In this document: positions 34,757-42,189 of the stretch, in pieces
Layout: every line of letters starts with the position of its first letter
Numbering within the stretch: the stretch's first letter is position 1
Assembly: GCA_963840665.1 (NCBI GenBank)
Contig: CAWIZO010000008.1
Coordinates: 682,001 to 746,000, forward strand
Direction: 5' to 3'
Source of the DNA: DATFTE01 sp963840665
GTDB lineage: Bacteria > Acidobacteriota > Terriglobia > Terriglobales > Acidobacteriaceae
Length of the DNA: 64,000 bases
Notes under the pieces: generated by a model
The model's input: only the letters and a program-made list of their open reading frames with translations
Database searches by the model: none
Told to the model about the DNA's origin: nothing
Program-made: the position numbers and the translations under genes

Positions 34757-34822
34757 TTGCTGGTAGCTGGTGGCTGGTCGCTGGTAAGCGTTTCGCCGCT
34801 ACCAGCGACCAGCGACCTGCTA
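34757..34822. repeat. Inverted heptamer pair (GCTGGTN type) between atpB and atpE
   Basis: Left array TTGCTGG, TAGCTGG, TGGCTGG, TCGCTGG (34757-34784); right array CCAGCGA, CCAGCGA, CCTGCTA (34802-34822), complementary to it. A hairpin would form in the atp message just after the atpB stop. Confidence 0.75.
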
Positions 34823-34831
34823 CCGGTGTTC

Positions 34832-35590
34832 CTAGTGCTCGTGCGCCGTGGCCTCGCCGAGATATACGCATGCCAGCAACACGAAAATATAAGTCTGAAT
34901 CAGCGCGACGAAAATATGCAGCCCTTCGAAAATAATCGGAATGCCCAGTGGGATCAGCGAGAAGAACACCAACGTCACCATTTCCCCGGCGAACATATTG
35001 GCGAAGAGACGAACTGTTAGAGAGAGTAATCGTGCCAGGTGACTGACAACTTCAATCGGAAACAACAATAGCGGCAGGAGGATACGCACGGGCAAAGGTA
35101 TGCTCGAGTCTTGTGGGCCGATGAAATGCTTGAGATATCCGACGGGTCCGTTCGCCTTGATTCCTTGAATGTGATAGTAAAACCAGGTGACCAGCGCGCA
35201 TCCCAACGGGACTACGGGGACCGCCGTTGGAGATTCGAGTCCAGGTATCAAACCAATCAGATTGCAAGTCAGAATGAATACGCCTAGCGTAACCAAGTAG
35301 CCAATAAAGGGTTCATAGCCATGGCCGATAATTTCCTTCGCCATTCCACTGGTGAAACCCTCAATCCCTTCCATCACATGCTGCAGAGGTCCCGGCGAAT
35401 CGACCGACAGCCGCATCCGCACCGCGATAAAGAATGCCGTCAGCAGCAGAAACACCAGGACTTCCATGGCAGCGCTGTCGCGAATGGGAGCCTGGGGATA
35501 CTTGGTATGAATATGCAGCGCGTTGAACAGGGCCAGCACCTGTCCGCCGAAGAGTTTATTCAGAAGCTGTGTGAATGCGAGTTGCTCCAC
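34832..35590 (-). CDS. atpB: ATP synthase F0 subunit a
   Basis: Stator channel subunit, 252 aa, with five to six membrane helices. The essential arginine helix is LLSLTVRLFANMFAGEMV (about residues 195-212), and the C-terminal helix (FVALIQTYIFVLLACVYL) is conserved. The N-terminal half has the usual EGIEGFTSGMAKEIIG segment. It begins 31 nt after atpI. Assignment is firm. Confidence 0.93.
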   Translation of the reverse strand: MEQLAFTQLLNKLFGGQVLALFNALHIHTKYPQAPIRDSAAMEVLVFLLLTAFFIAVRMRLSVDSPGPLQHVMEGIEGFTSGMAKEIIGHGYEPFIGYLVTLGVFILTCNLIGLIPGLESPTAVPVVPLGCALVTWFYYHIQGIKANGPVGYLKHFIGPQDSSIPLPVRILLPLLLFPIEVVSHLARLLSLTVRLFANMFAGEMVTLVFFSLIPLGIPIIFEGLHIFVALIQTYIFVLLACVYLGEATAHEH

Positions 35591-35621
35591 GCCATTTTCC
35601 CTGAACGATCAGAGTTGTAAA

Positions 35622-36050
35622 TCAATACCCGCGGCGGAGCGCAGCATAGGCTTCCCATGCCGCCTCGCATAACATGGCCCCCACCGGCAGGCACAGGCCG
35701 AACAGAAAACCTCGAAAGGCCTGTAGAGAACCTCTGAATATAGCATAGGCGACGATTCCAACCAACACATAACGCAGGAGAAAGCGCAGAACCACGGTTC
35801 CCCCGCGCTCACGGCTTTGCGCTTCGACAATGCGGCTGGCCAAGCCTTCCACGCTGCGTGCCAGCGCCTTGAAGTTGACCCAGGAAATCAAGGCTCCGAG
35901 AAAGAAGCCAACAGCGGCTGCGATTCCATAAAACCACCAAACAGGCCACGGGGCGATGACTGCGAGCACGAGAAGAATGCGAACGATACGGCGGATGGCT
36001 CCGCCGTAGAAGTTTTCGGCGACAGGATTGGGCGGGAGTTCCGCGTCCAC
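35622..36050 (-). CDS. atpI: ATP synthase subunit I (AtpI)
   Basis: A 142-aa four-helix membrane protein that aids c-ring assembly or ion supply. The start is GTG 36050, whose G is the last base of the atpZ stop TAG, indicating translational coupling; the frame extends further upstream but overlaps atpZ. Hydrophobic segments: RILLVLAVIAPWPVWWFYG, AVGFFLGALISWVNF, LRFLLRYVLVGIVAYAIF, FLFGLCLPVGAMLC. Low sequence conservation is normal here; the identity rests on position and topology. Confidence 0.75.
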   Translation of the reverse strand: MDAELPPNPVAENFYGGAIRRIVRILLVLAVIAPWPVWWFYGIAAAVGFFLGALISWVNFKALARSVEGLASRIVEAQSRERGGTVVLRFLLRYVLVGIVAYAIFRGSLQAFRGFLFGLCLPVGAMLCEAAWEAYAALRRGY

Positions 36051-36277
36051 TACTTGTCCTTGAATGAGGCGGTTGCGGTGCGGATCATTTGCGCAAAGCC
36101 CACTACTGCGCCGAAGATGATGCCGCTCACCGTAAGCCACTTGGTATGAAGCCAGTAGTCGAGCAACTTGCCGAGAGCGAACCCCAGCAACACGGCCGCG
36201 GGGATGATGAAACCGATCTCCGAATAACGAGCGACGGAGACCCAGGGGTTTTTGCGCTCTTGATCGTCGGATGCCAC
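36050..36277 (-). CDS. atpZ: AtpZ-type ATP synthase accessory protein
   Basis: A 75-aa protein with two membrane helices: YSEIGFIIPAAVLLGFALGK and LTVSGIIFGAVVGFAQMI, typical of AtpZ. It heads atpZ-atpI-atpB-atpE and overlaps atpI by one base. AtpZ with AtpI forms a small membrane complex thought to support ATP synthase assembly or Mg/Ca uptake. Confidence 0.82.
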   Translation of the reverse strand: MASDDQERKNPWVSVARYSEIGFIIPAAVLLGFALGKLLDYWLHTKWLTVSGIIFGAVVGFAQMIRTATASFKDK

Positions 36278-36337
36278 GGCGAAAGAGTAGCAGAAAGCAT
36301 TGGCAGAGGAGGCTGGTTTCGCTTAGGCTGTCGCACA

Positions 36338-36457
36338 ATGAAACGCAAGGACGGCTCGGACAAGCTGGAACGGAATTTTTGGATCGTGGTAATCCTGTTC
36401 GTGGTGGTCGCCGTCATCCTGATTTTGCTGGAGGGACATTACTGGAATTTTGAGTAA
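36338..36457 (+). CDS. Possible small single-pass membrane protein (39 aa)
   Basis: ATG 36338 to TAA 36455-36457 encodes MKRKDGSDKLERNFWIVVIL followed by FVVVAVILILLEGHYWNFE. A charged N terminus, one Val/Ile/Leu membrane segment and a short aromatic tail make a plausible bitopic micro-protein. It is divergent from atpZ (60-nt gap). No strong ribosome site; low-moderate support. Confidence 0.45.
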   Translation: MKRKDGSDKLERNFWIVVILFVVVAVILILLEGHYWNFE

Positions 36458-36465
36458 CGATCTAC

Positions 36466-36600
36466 GTGGCGCGGGTGCCCCCGCCCGCGTTTCGCCACGA
36501 GGACAAAATTGCCATCATTACCAAATCCCTGGCGAGGCTTGATGTGCTGCTCAATAGCCTGCTGCTGGCCAGACGCGGGCGAGGGCGCCCGCGCCACATA
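36466..36600. repeat. Inverted pair of family A REP-like palindromes (REPIN-like)
   Basis: GTGGCGCGGGTGCCC-CCGCCCGCGTTT (36466-36492) faces AGACGCGGGCGAGGGCGCCC-GCGCCAC (36571-36597) across 78 nt of unique sequence. Two REP units in inverted orientation with a short spacer is the REPIN arrangement. Confidence 0.7.
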
Positions 36601-36607
36601 AGCGGTC

Positions 36608-36877
36608 CTAGCGGGTGGCGGCTTCGCCTTTTTTGGCTAGCTTGGCGGCTACGAAGGCGTCGATCTCGTTGATCGACTGGAAATTCTCGAGAACAATTTC
36701 GTCGTCGGAGATGCGGACGCGGAAGTTGTCTTCCAGAAAAGAAACCAGGCGGAAGATTCCCAGCGAGTCGATAATGCCGGCTTCCATCAGCGACTGGTCG
36801 TCGGCGACCTGGTTGATCCCTTTGCTGCGGGCGCTTTCCAAAACAAACTCGCGGACTTGCTCTTTCACGTCGGCCAT
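36608..36877 (-). CDS. Acyl/peptidyl carrier protein
   Basis: An 89-aa carrier protein. The phosphopantetheine site is GIIDSLGIF with Ser38; helices II and III follow (RLVSFLEDNFRVRISDDEI, SINEIDAFVAAKL). It is immediately downstream of the adenylation-domain gene (33-nt gap) and of the dehydrogenase gene, all on the minus strand. That makes it the probable amino-acyl carrier (PltL/RedO-like role) rather than the fatty-acid ACP, which normally sits in a fab cluster. Confidence 0.88.
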   Translation of the reverse strand: MADVKEQVREFVLESARSKGINQVADDQSLMEAGIIDSLGIFRLVSFLEDNFRVRISDDEIVLENFQSINEIDAFVAAKLAKKGEAATR

Positions 36878-36910
36878 TATCCCCCCAAAGTTTTCAGACT
36901 ACCATTTTCC

Positions 36911-38480
36911 CTATGCCGCCGGGGCTTTGTTCGCCAGCGTGACCCGGTCGATCTTCCCTGTCGACGTCTTCGGCAATACGTCGCGCAATTCGATGATTTC
37001 GGGAATCATGTATTTCGGAATGCGCGTGGAGCAGTGTTGCTGCAGTTGTACTACCGTGAGTCCGTTGGCGCCTTCGTTTAACGAGACGAAGGCTTTGATG
37101 CGGTTGCCGATTTCTTCGTCGGGAATGGCGATGGCGGCGGCTTCTTTCACGTGGTCGTGGCTTAGCAGCGCGGCTTCGATCTCGCCGAGTTCGATGCGGT
37201 AGCCGCGGCTCTTGATCTGGCTGTCGCGGCGGCCAAGGAAGAGGTATCCGCCTTCGTCATCGGGCGTGACCAGATCTCCCGTGCGATACATCTTCTCTTC
37301 GAAATTCGGCTGGAAGCGGTTGGGCACGCACATCTTCGCCGTCTTCTCGGGATCGGCCCAATAGCCAGGAGTTACACACGGTCCGCGGACATAGAGTTCT
37401 CCGACTTCGCCTTTGCCGATGAACTTGTCGTGCTCGTCGACGCCGAAGACTTCAGTGTTGCCGCAGGCTTTGCCGATCGGCAGCTTCTCTTGCGTCTTCA
37501 GGCGCTCGCGGTTGACTTGATAGTAGGTGCAGACGTTGGTTTCCGTCGGTCCGTAGAGATTGTAGAGATCGATCTTCGGAAACAGGTCCGCAAGCTGGCG
37601 CAGATATTTGATGGGAAAGACTTCTCCGGCAAAAAGAATGGTGCGCAGATGGGGAATGCGTTCCGGAGTCAGGTTCGCATGTTGCAGCAGCAAGATCAGC
37701 GCCGAGGGCACTGCATACGAAATCGAGATCTTGTTGGTTTCGAAAAACTTTCCCAGGCTTGCCGGAAACATGGCTACTTCTTCGGGAACCATGTAGACGG
37801 TGGCTCCGGCCTTGATGCCGTTGTAAACATCGAACACCGAGAGATCGAAATGCAGCGGCGCATGATTCGAGAGGACGTCATCACTCGTGACATTGAACGT
37901 CTCGGCACACCACTCGATGAAAGTCAGCGCGTTCTGATGCGTGAGCATCACGCCCTTGGGGCGTCCCGTGGAATCCGGAGGTGTAGAGGATGTAAGCGAG
38001 GTCGGTGGTGGTGGCATCGAGCGTCGGGTGGCTTCGAGCCATCGAATTGCGAGAGTTCGTCGAAGTTCAGGTGGTTGGGATTCTGCTTCTGATTGTCGGC
38101 GAGAATCGCGAATTCGACTGAGGGAATGGTGTCGGGTGCGAGGCCACGCAGTTTGTCGGCGTTGGTGATCAGGCCCGGATTCCGCAATTGCCGATGATGT
38201 AGCTGATGCGGTCGACCGGAGCTTGCGGATCGAGCGGGACATAGACGGCTCCGGCTTTGACCACACCGAACATGCCGGCGATGAATTCAGCGCGCTTCGG
38301 CGAATAAAGGCCGATGCGGTCGCCCTTCTTGATTCCGCGCGAGCGCAGGAAGTGCGCCAGCTGGTTCGAGCGCTCTTCGAGTTCGCGGTAGGTCAGGCCT
38401 TTGCCGCGGGCCGAGATCGCGAGCTTGTCGGGATGCAGCTTCGCGCTGTGGCTCAGTAGTTGTTGAAGAACGTATGGCAT
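36911..38480 (-). pseudogene. Stand-alone adenylation domain (prolyl-type PCP ligase-like), three frameshifts
   Basis: Activates an amino acid as AMP ester and loads it on a carrier protein. The N terminus opens MPYVLQQLLSHSAKLHPDKL and reads well to about 38180, where the frame shifts. It shifts again near 38027 and near 37977; the last break falls in the A3 loop, where ggattcc replaces the expected ggatcc (one extra T on the minus strand). Downstream, STGRPKGVMLTHQNALTF, YGPTETNVCTY, the A7/A8 motifs (YRTGDLV, GRRDSQIKSRGYRIELGEIE) and the A10 lysine (PKTSTGKIDR) are intact. By hand alignment to GrsA the specificity residues are D-L-F-Y-L-A-L-V, one change from the DLLYLALV reported for proline ligases such as PltF. 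The indels look like homopolymer errors. Confidence 0.82.
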
Positions 38481-38581
38481 TTCCCCACCTTGACTCGGTC
38501 TTAGTCATCCTTGCGTGCTTTGCGAATTCGGGATCAAAAGCTTTTCACCGCAAAGGCCGCTAAGGTCGCAAAGAAATCTCG

Positions 38582-39730
38582 TTATCCAATTCCATGAAAT
38601 CCGGCGATGATCATTTCCTGAATTTCCGACGTGCCGGAGTAAATTTTGCCTGAGATTGCATCGCGCAATTCGCGCTCGATCTGGTATTCGGTCATGTATC
38701 CGTAACCGCCATGAATCTGGATAGCATCGAGCGCGGTCTGTACGTAGGCGTCGGCGATGTAGAGCTTCGCAATCGAGGCTTCGCGCAGCGGATGGCGTCC
38801 CTGGCTCTTGAGCCACGCGGCTTTGTAGAGCAGCAGGCGAGAGGCTTCGAGGCGCATGTCCATCTGGGCGATTTTGTGGGCGATGTTGGGAAATTTACCA
38901 ATCGCCTGTCCGAACTGGTGGCGCTCTTGTGCGTACTTACTGCTCGTCTCGAGAAGGCGTTGCATAGCTCCAAGCTTAGCGGACATGATGCAGATGCGTT
39001 CCCACTCCATGGAAGCGGTGAAGATGGCGGAGCCTCCGCCCTCTTTGCCCAGCAGATTTTCGACCGGAACTTCGACATCGACCAGCGCGAGTTCCGCCAT
39101 GGGCGATGTACGCAGTCCCATCTTGTGAAGCTTCTTGCTGATGGAAAATCCTGGAGTGCCTTTGTCGACGATGAATCCGGTGACGCCCGCCTTGCCTTTT
39201 GAAGGATCAAGGTTGGCGAAGACAATGATCATGTCGGCCATGGGCGCGTTGGTGATGAAAGTTTTGCTGCCGTTGATGATGTAGCGATCGCCTTTGCGCT
39301 CGGCGCGGCTGCGCATCGCGTAGGCGTCAGAGCCAGACGTCGGCTCGGTCATTGCATGAACGCCGACCCATTCTCCGCTCGCAAGCTTCGGCAGATAGTG
39401 CTCCTTCTGCTTCTCGGTACCGAACGAGAGAATTGGAATTTCCGAGCTCCACATATGGGCGTTGATGGTGAAGAGAAGCCCGTTATCTTTGCAGCCGTAG
39501 CCGAGAGCTTCGAGAGCGCAGACGGTGGTGAGGATGTCGGCTCCGCCGCCGCCGTATTCCTGGGGAATGGGTAGTCCGTGAATGCCGAACTTGGCGCACT
39601 TGTCCCAAAGGTCGCGCGAGAAGGCTTCGTCATGGTCGCGCTGAATCATGTCATCCGCGAGTTCGGTTTTGGCGAAGCGGATGACTTCTTTCCGGAAATC
39701 CTGCTGCTCGTCACTCCATGCAAAGTCCAA
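38582..39730 (-). CDS. Acyl-CoA dehydrogenase-like flavoenzyme (PltE-type candidate)
   Basis: A 382-aa FAD enzyme of the acyl-CoA dehydrogenase fold. Landmarks are HAMTEPTSGSDAYAM, KTFITNAPMADMIIVF, ERHQFGQAIGKFPNIAHKIA and IQIHGGYGYMTEYQIERELR. The MCAD catalytic Glu376 position is Ser (KIYSGTSEIQ), while a Glu is present at the isovaleryl-CoA dehydrogenase Glu254 position (SMEWERI), so the base is in the IVD-type location. Next to an adenylation domain and a carrier protein, an oxidation of carrier-bound prolyl (or a similar aminoacyl) to pyrrolyl is the likeliest role; ordinary branched-chain acyl-CoA oxidation remains possible. Confidence 0.82.
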   Translation of the reverse strand: MDFAWSDEQQDFRKEVIRFAKTELADDMIQRDHDEAFSRDLWDKCAKFGIHGLPIPQEYGGGGADILTTVCALEALGYGCKDNGLLFTINAHMWSSEIPILSFGTEKQKEHYLPKLASGEWVGVHAMTEPTSGSDAYAMRSRAERKGDRYIINGSKTFITNAPMADMIIVFANLDPSKGKAGVTGFIVDKGTPGFSISKKLHKMGLRTSPMAELALVDVEVPVENLLGKEGGGSAIFTASMEWERICIMSAKLGAMQRLLETSSKYAQERHQFGQAIGKFPNIAHKIAQMDMRLEASRLLLYKAAWLKSQGRHPLREASIAKLYIADAYVQTALDAIQIHGGYGYMTEYQIERELRDAISGKIYSGTSEIQEMIIAGFHGIG

Positions 39731-39783
39731 AGGTTCGTCCTCGTTGCGTCAGCCCCTGAAGGGGCAATTATAAGAACCGAATA

Positions 39784-39812
39784 GCGGTACGGCTAAAGCC
39801 GTACCCTGATAC
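39784..39812. repeat. Dispersed element, family C copy 3
   Basis: GCGGTACGGCTAAAGCCGTA followed by CCCTGATAC; flanked by small GGGGC / GCGCC palindromes. The 39731-39948 spacer holds nothing else. Confidence 0.65.
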
Positions 39813-39948
39813 AACTCTCAGCGCCTAAGCTCAGTCGTCCCTACGGGACTTGGATCTAAATTGTCGCCTCTTTCCCGACGCTGAAGCGCCGGGCTATTGG
39901 CAGTCGCCGCTACGCGGCTTCTTCTTTCGCTCCTTCAGAGCTCGGTCA

Positions 39949-40533
39949 TTAACTCTTCTGCACGGGCTGGCGGGGGAAGCGCCGCAACTTGCCGCCGGGG
40001 ATTTTGATCCGCGCGGGAACTCCCATCACAGTCAGGTTGTCCCCGACGTCGGTAATCACCGTACTGTTGGCGAGGATGACGACGTTATTGCCGATTTTCG
40101 CGTCGCCAATCAGTTTCGCGCCCGGTCCGAAATAAACGTTGTCGCCTACGCCGCGGCTGCCGCCCGCGATTAAGACTCCGCTCCCCACGGTGCAATTGGC
40201 GCCAATGCGCGTGGGGCCAATGCAAATGCCATACGGTGTGTGGACGATCAAGCCCGGGCCAATCTCGGCCTCGCGGCTAATGAAGACGCCGTTCCACAGC
40301 TCTACCCAGCGCCCAAAGATAATCGCTACAAGCAGTACGAGTTGCTTAACCACCGGCACACGAATCTTGGTAGCCCAGTGGGAGAAGCGATAGGCGATGA
40401 CCGACCAGGTATTCTGCGCCATCAATATGCGGACAGTTTGCAGCAGCTCCGAACGCTTATAGGCCCCCTGCCCAAGCGTTCCCACCCGATCCCATTTGGC
40501 CCTGGCAATGTCTGCGCGCAGATTCTCGAACAT
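39949..40533 (-). CDS. Serine O-acetyltransferase-like left-handed beta-helix protein
   Basis: A 194-aa hexapeptide-repeat acyltransferase. An N-terminal helical part (MFENLRADIARAKWDRVGTL) resembles CysE, and the C-terminal coils are clear: GLIVHTPYGICIGPTRIG, NCTVGSGVLIAGGSRGVGDN, VYFGPGAKLIGDAKIGNN. A catalytic His is in IVHTPYG. CysE makes O-acetylserine for cysteine synthesis, but this version has a hydrophobic segment (VVKQLVLLVAIIFGRWVEL) and may instead acetylate a glycan or secondary metabolite. It lies upstream of the carrier-protein cassette on the same strand. Confidence 0.78.
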   Translation of the reverse strand: MFENLRADIARAKWDRVGTLGQGAYKRSELLQTVRILMAQNTWSVIAYRFSHWATKIRVPVVKQLVLLVAIIFGRWVELWNGVFISREAEIGPGLIVHTPYGICIGPTRIGANCTVGSGVLIAGGSRGVGDNVYFGPGAKLIGDAKIGNNVVILANSTVITDVGDNLTVMGVPARIKIPGGKLRRFPRQPVQKS

Positions 40534-40709
40534 GATGGGACGCCCCCGGCCCGAAAGTCGGGGACAAGTTTAACAGCAGAGCAAGCGAGCGGCCCAACGG
40601 GATGGCTGTAAATTATTCATTCTCGAAATGTTAGTGCCGCGGTCGGGAGGGCGGGATGAAGAAGTTTGCGACTTTGGGTGAATTGCTCGTGCGCTCATCG
40701 GGAAAGAGC

Positions 40710-40790
40710 AAGAGCCTCGAACCGCAAAGTACGCAAAGAGCGCTAAGACAAAGCCAAGGCCTTGACCGCAGAGTGCGCGGAGGTTGAGCG
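40710..40790. repeat. Degenerate family D-type reiterations
   Basis: AACCGCAAAGTACGCAAAGA, then CTAAGACAAAGCCAAGG and ACCGCAGAGTGCGCGGAGG. This is the same word style as 10765-10850 and 24440-24459, and as ACCGCAAAGGCCGCTAAGG at 38548-38566. Confidence 0.45.
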
Positions 40791-40867
40791 AAGAAGAGAG
40801 TGCTCCGTCCTTTCGCGCAAAACATGCGAAAGGACGAAACGCCCCCGGTTCTTTATTGCGAGGTCAC

Positions 40868-42136
40868 CTAGAGCGAACTGATGAAGGCAATCAGGTCGGC
40901 CTGGTCTGAGGGCGACAGGGCGTTGAAGTTGGCCAGCACCTGCGTGGCTTCTCCGCCGTGATCCTGAATCGCCGTGTTCAGATCTTTCGCGCGGCCGTCG
41001 TGTAGGAAAACCGTGCGTTGCGACAATCCCCACAAAGGTGCGGTGCGCCACTGACTACCGGTGGCCATGCCTTGGGGAGTCTTATCGGAGAGTGCCGTTC
41101 CCATATCGTGCAGGAGCAGATCGGAGTAGAGATTTGCGGTCTGGCTGCTGAGCGCGGTAATCGGCCCGTTGAAGTGTCCAGCAAGATCAGACGGGATCAT
41201 CACGGCCGGATCGGTAGGAAAGCTGGGGTTGTGGCACAAGGAACAGCCCACGGTCGTAAACAAGGCCTGGCCATTGGCATTGCCAGCTCCCGGAGTAACG
41301 GGCGCGAGATAAACGAGGAAGTCGAAGATCTGAACGGTTTCGGCCCCGAGCGGATCATTGAGTTCCTGACGCTTGATGCACGCTCCGGGAATGGGGTTTC
41401 CTTGGGGAAGATCTTCGGTCGTCGAAATGGGATTGGTAATGCCGGTATCGTGGCCGAAGGCCAGGGCGGTAATCTGCATCAGCGAAGCGAATTGGGACTT
41501 AAGACCGAATCGTCCCGGGCGCACCTTGCCGGTATAGTCAGCGACCATGTTAGCGACGCCGTTAATTCCGAATCCTTTCGAACCCACGTTCGCAAGGATG
41601 GCGTTGTCGTCGATCGAGTCGATCAAGCCATCGCCGAATAGCGGGGGCGGCATGTGCTTGGCCACGATGGTGGCATCGAAGGGCACAAACTCACCCGGCA
41701 ATGGACACCCTGGAATGAACTTGTTGACGCTGAATTTCTGCAGCAACGGTCCGCCTTCATTCGTCAACTGGTTGAAGCTGCCGTCGCTATTAAGCTTTCC
41801 GAAGAAAGTGTTGAAGAAGGAAGAGTCGCCATTGAATCCGCCGGAGACCGGACCGGCCGTAGCGGTCTTGATGTGGCAGAGATTGCACCTGGTCTGGGTG
41901 AAAACGGGACCAAGGCCGTGCACCGGATCCCAGGGAAAGTTGAACTGTGTCTGCCCGATGGTGAAATGACTCAGCTGGCCGCTTGTAAGGCCGGGCAAAG
42001 CTCCGCCGAGCGCACTTTGGGCTTTGACACCGGAGGGATGAAGAGAGCCGAAGTTGGAAAGCAGTGTGGCTGCGGTGGCAATTAACACGACCGTCAAACT
42101 CGCACCGCGCAAAAGCGAGGAATTCCAGCGCTTCAT
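40868..42136 (-). CDS. Exported di-heme c-type cytochrome, paralogue 2
   Basis: A 422-aa paralogue of the 18793 gene: the mature N terminus LGGALPGLTSGQLSHFTIGQ and the sequence around both haem sites (CNLCH and CSLCH) are near-copies. The signature PLWGLSQRTVFLHDGR is kept. ATG 42136 has GGAG upstream; the signal segment is ASLTVVLIATAATLLSNFG. It begins 54 nt after the CRTAC1 gene on the same strand, suggesting co-transcription and a shared extracellular or periplasmic redox role, unlike the solitary first copy. Confidence 0.8.
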   Translation of the reverse strand: MKRWNSSLLRGASLTVVLIATAATLLSNFGSLHPSGVKAQSALGGALPGLTSGQLSHFTIGQTQFNFPWDPVHGLGPVFTQTRCNLCHIKTATAGPVSGGFNGDSSFFNTFFGKLNSDGSFNQLTNEGGPLLQKFSVNKFIPGCPLPGEFVPFDATIVAKHMPPPLFGDGLIDSIDDNAILANVGSKGFGINGVANMVADYTGKVRPGRFGLKSQFASLMQITALAFGHDTGITNPISTTEDLPQGNPIPGACIKRQELNDPLGAETVQIFDFLVYLAPVTPGAGNANGQALFTTVGCSLCHNPSFPTDPAVMIPSDLAGHFNGPITALSSQTANLYSDLLLHDMGTALSDKTPQGMATGSQWRTAPLWGLSQRTVFLHDGRAKDLNTAIQDHGGEATQVLANFNALSPSDQADLIAFISSL

Positions 42137-42189
42137 AAGGGCTCCTTCATAGCTAAAAGCTAAGCGGGCCCGGGGGAGCCCGCATTCAC

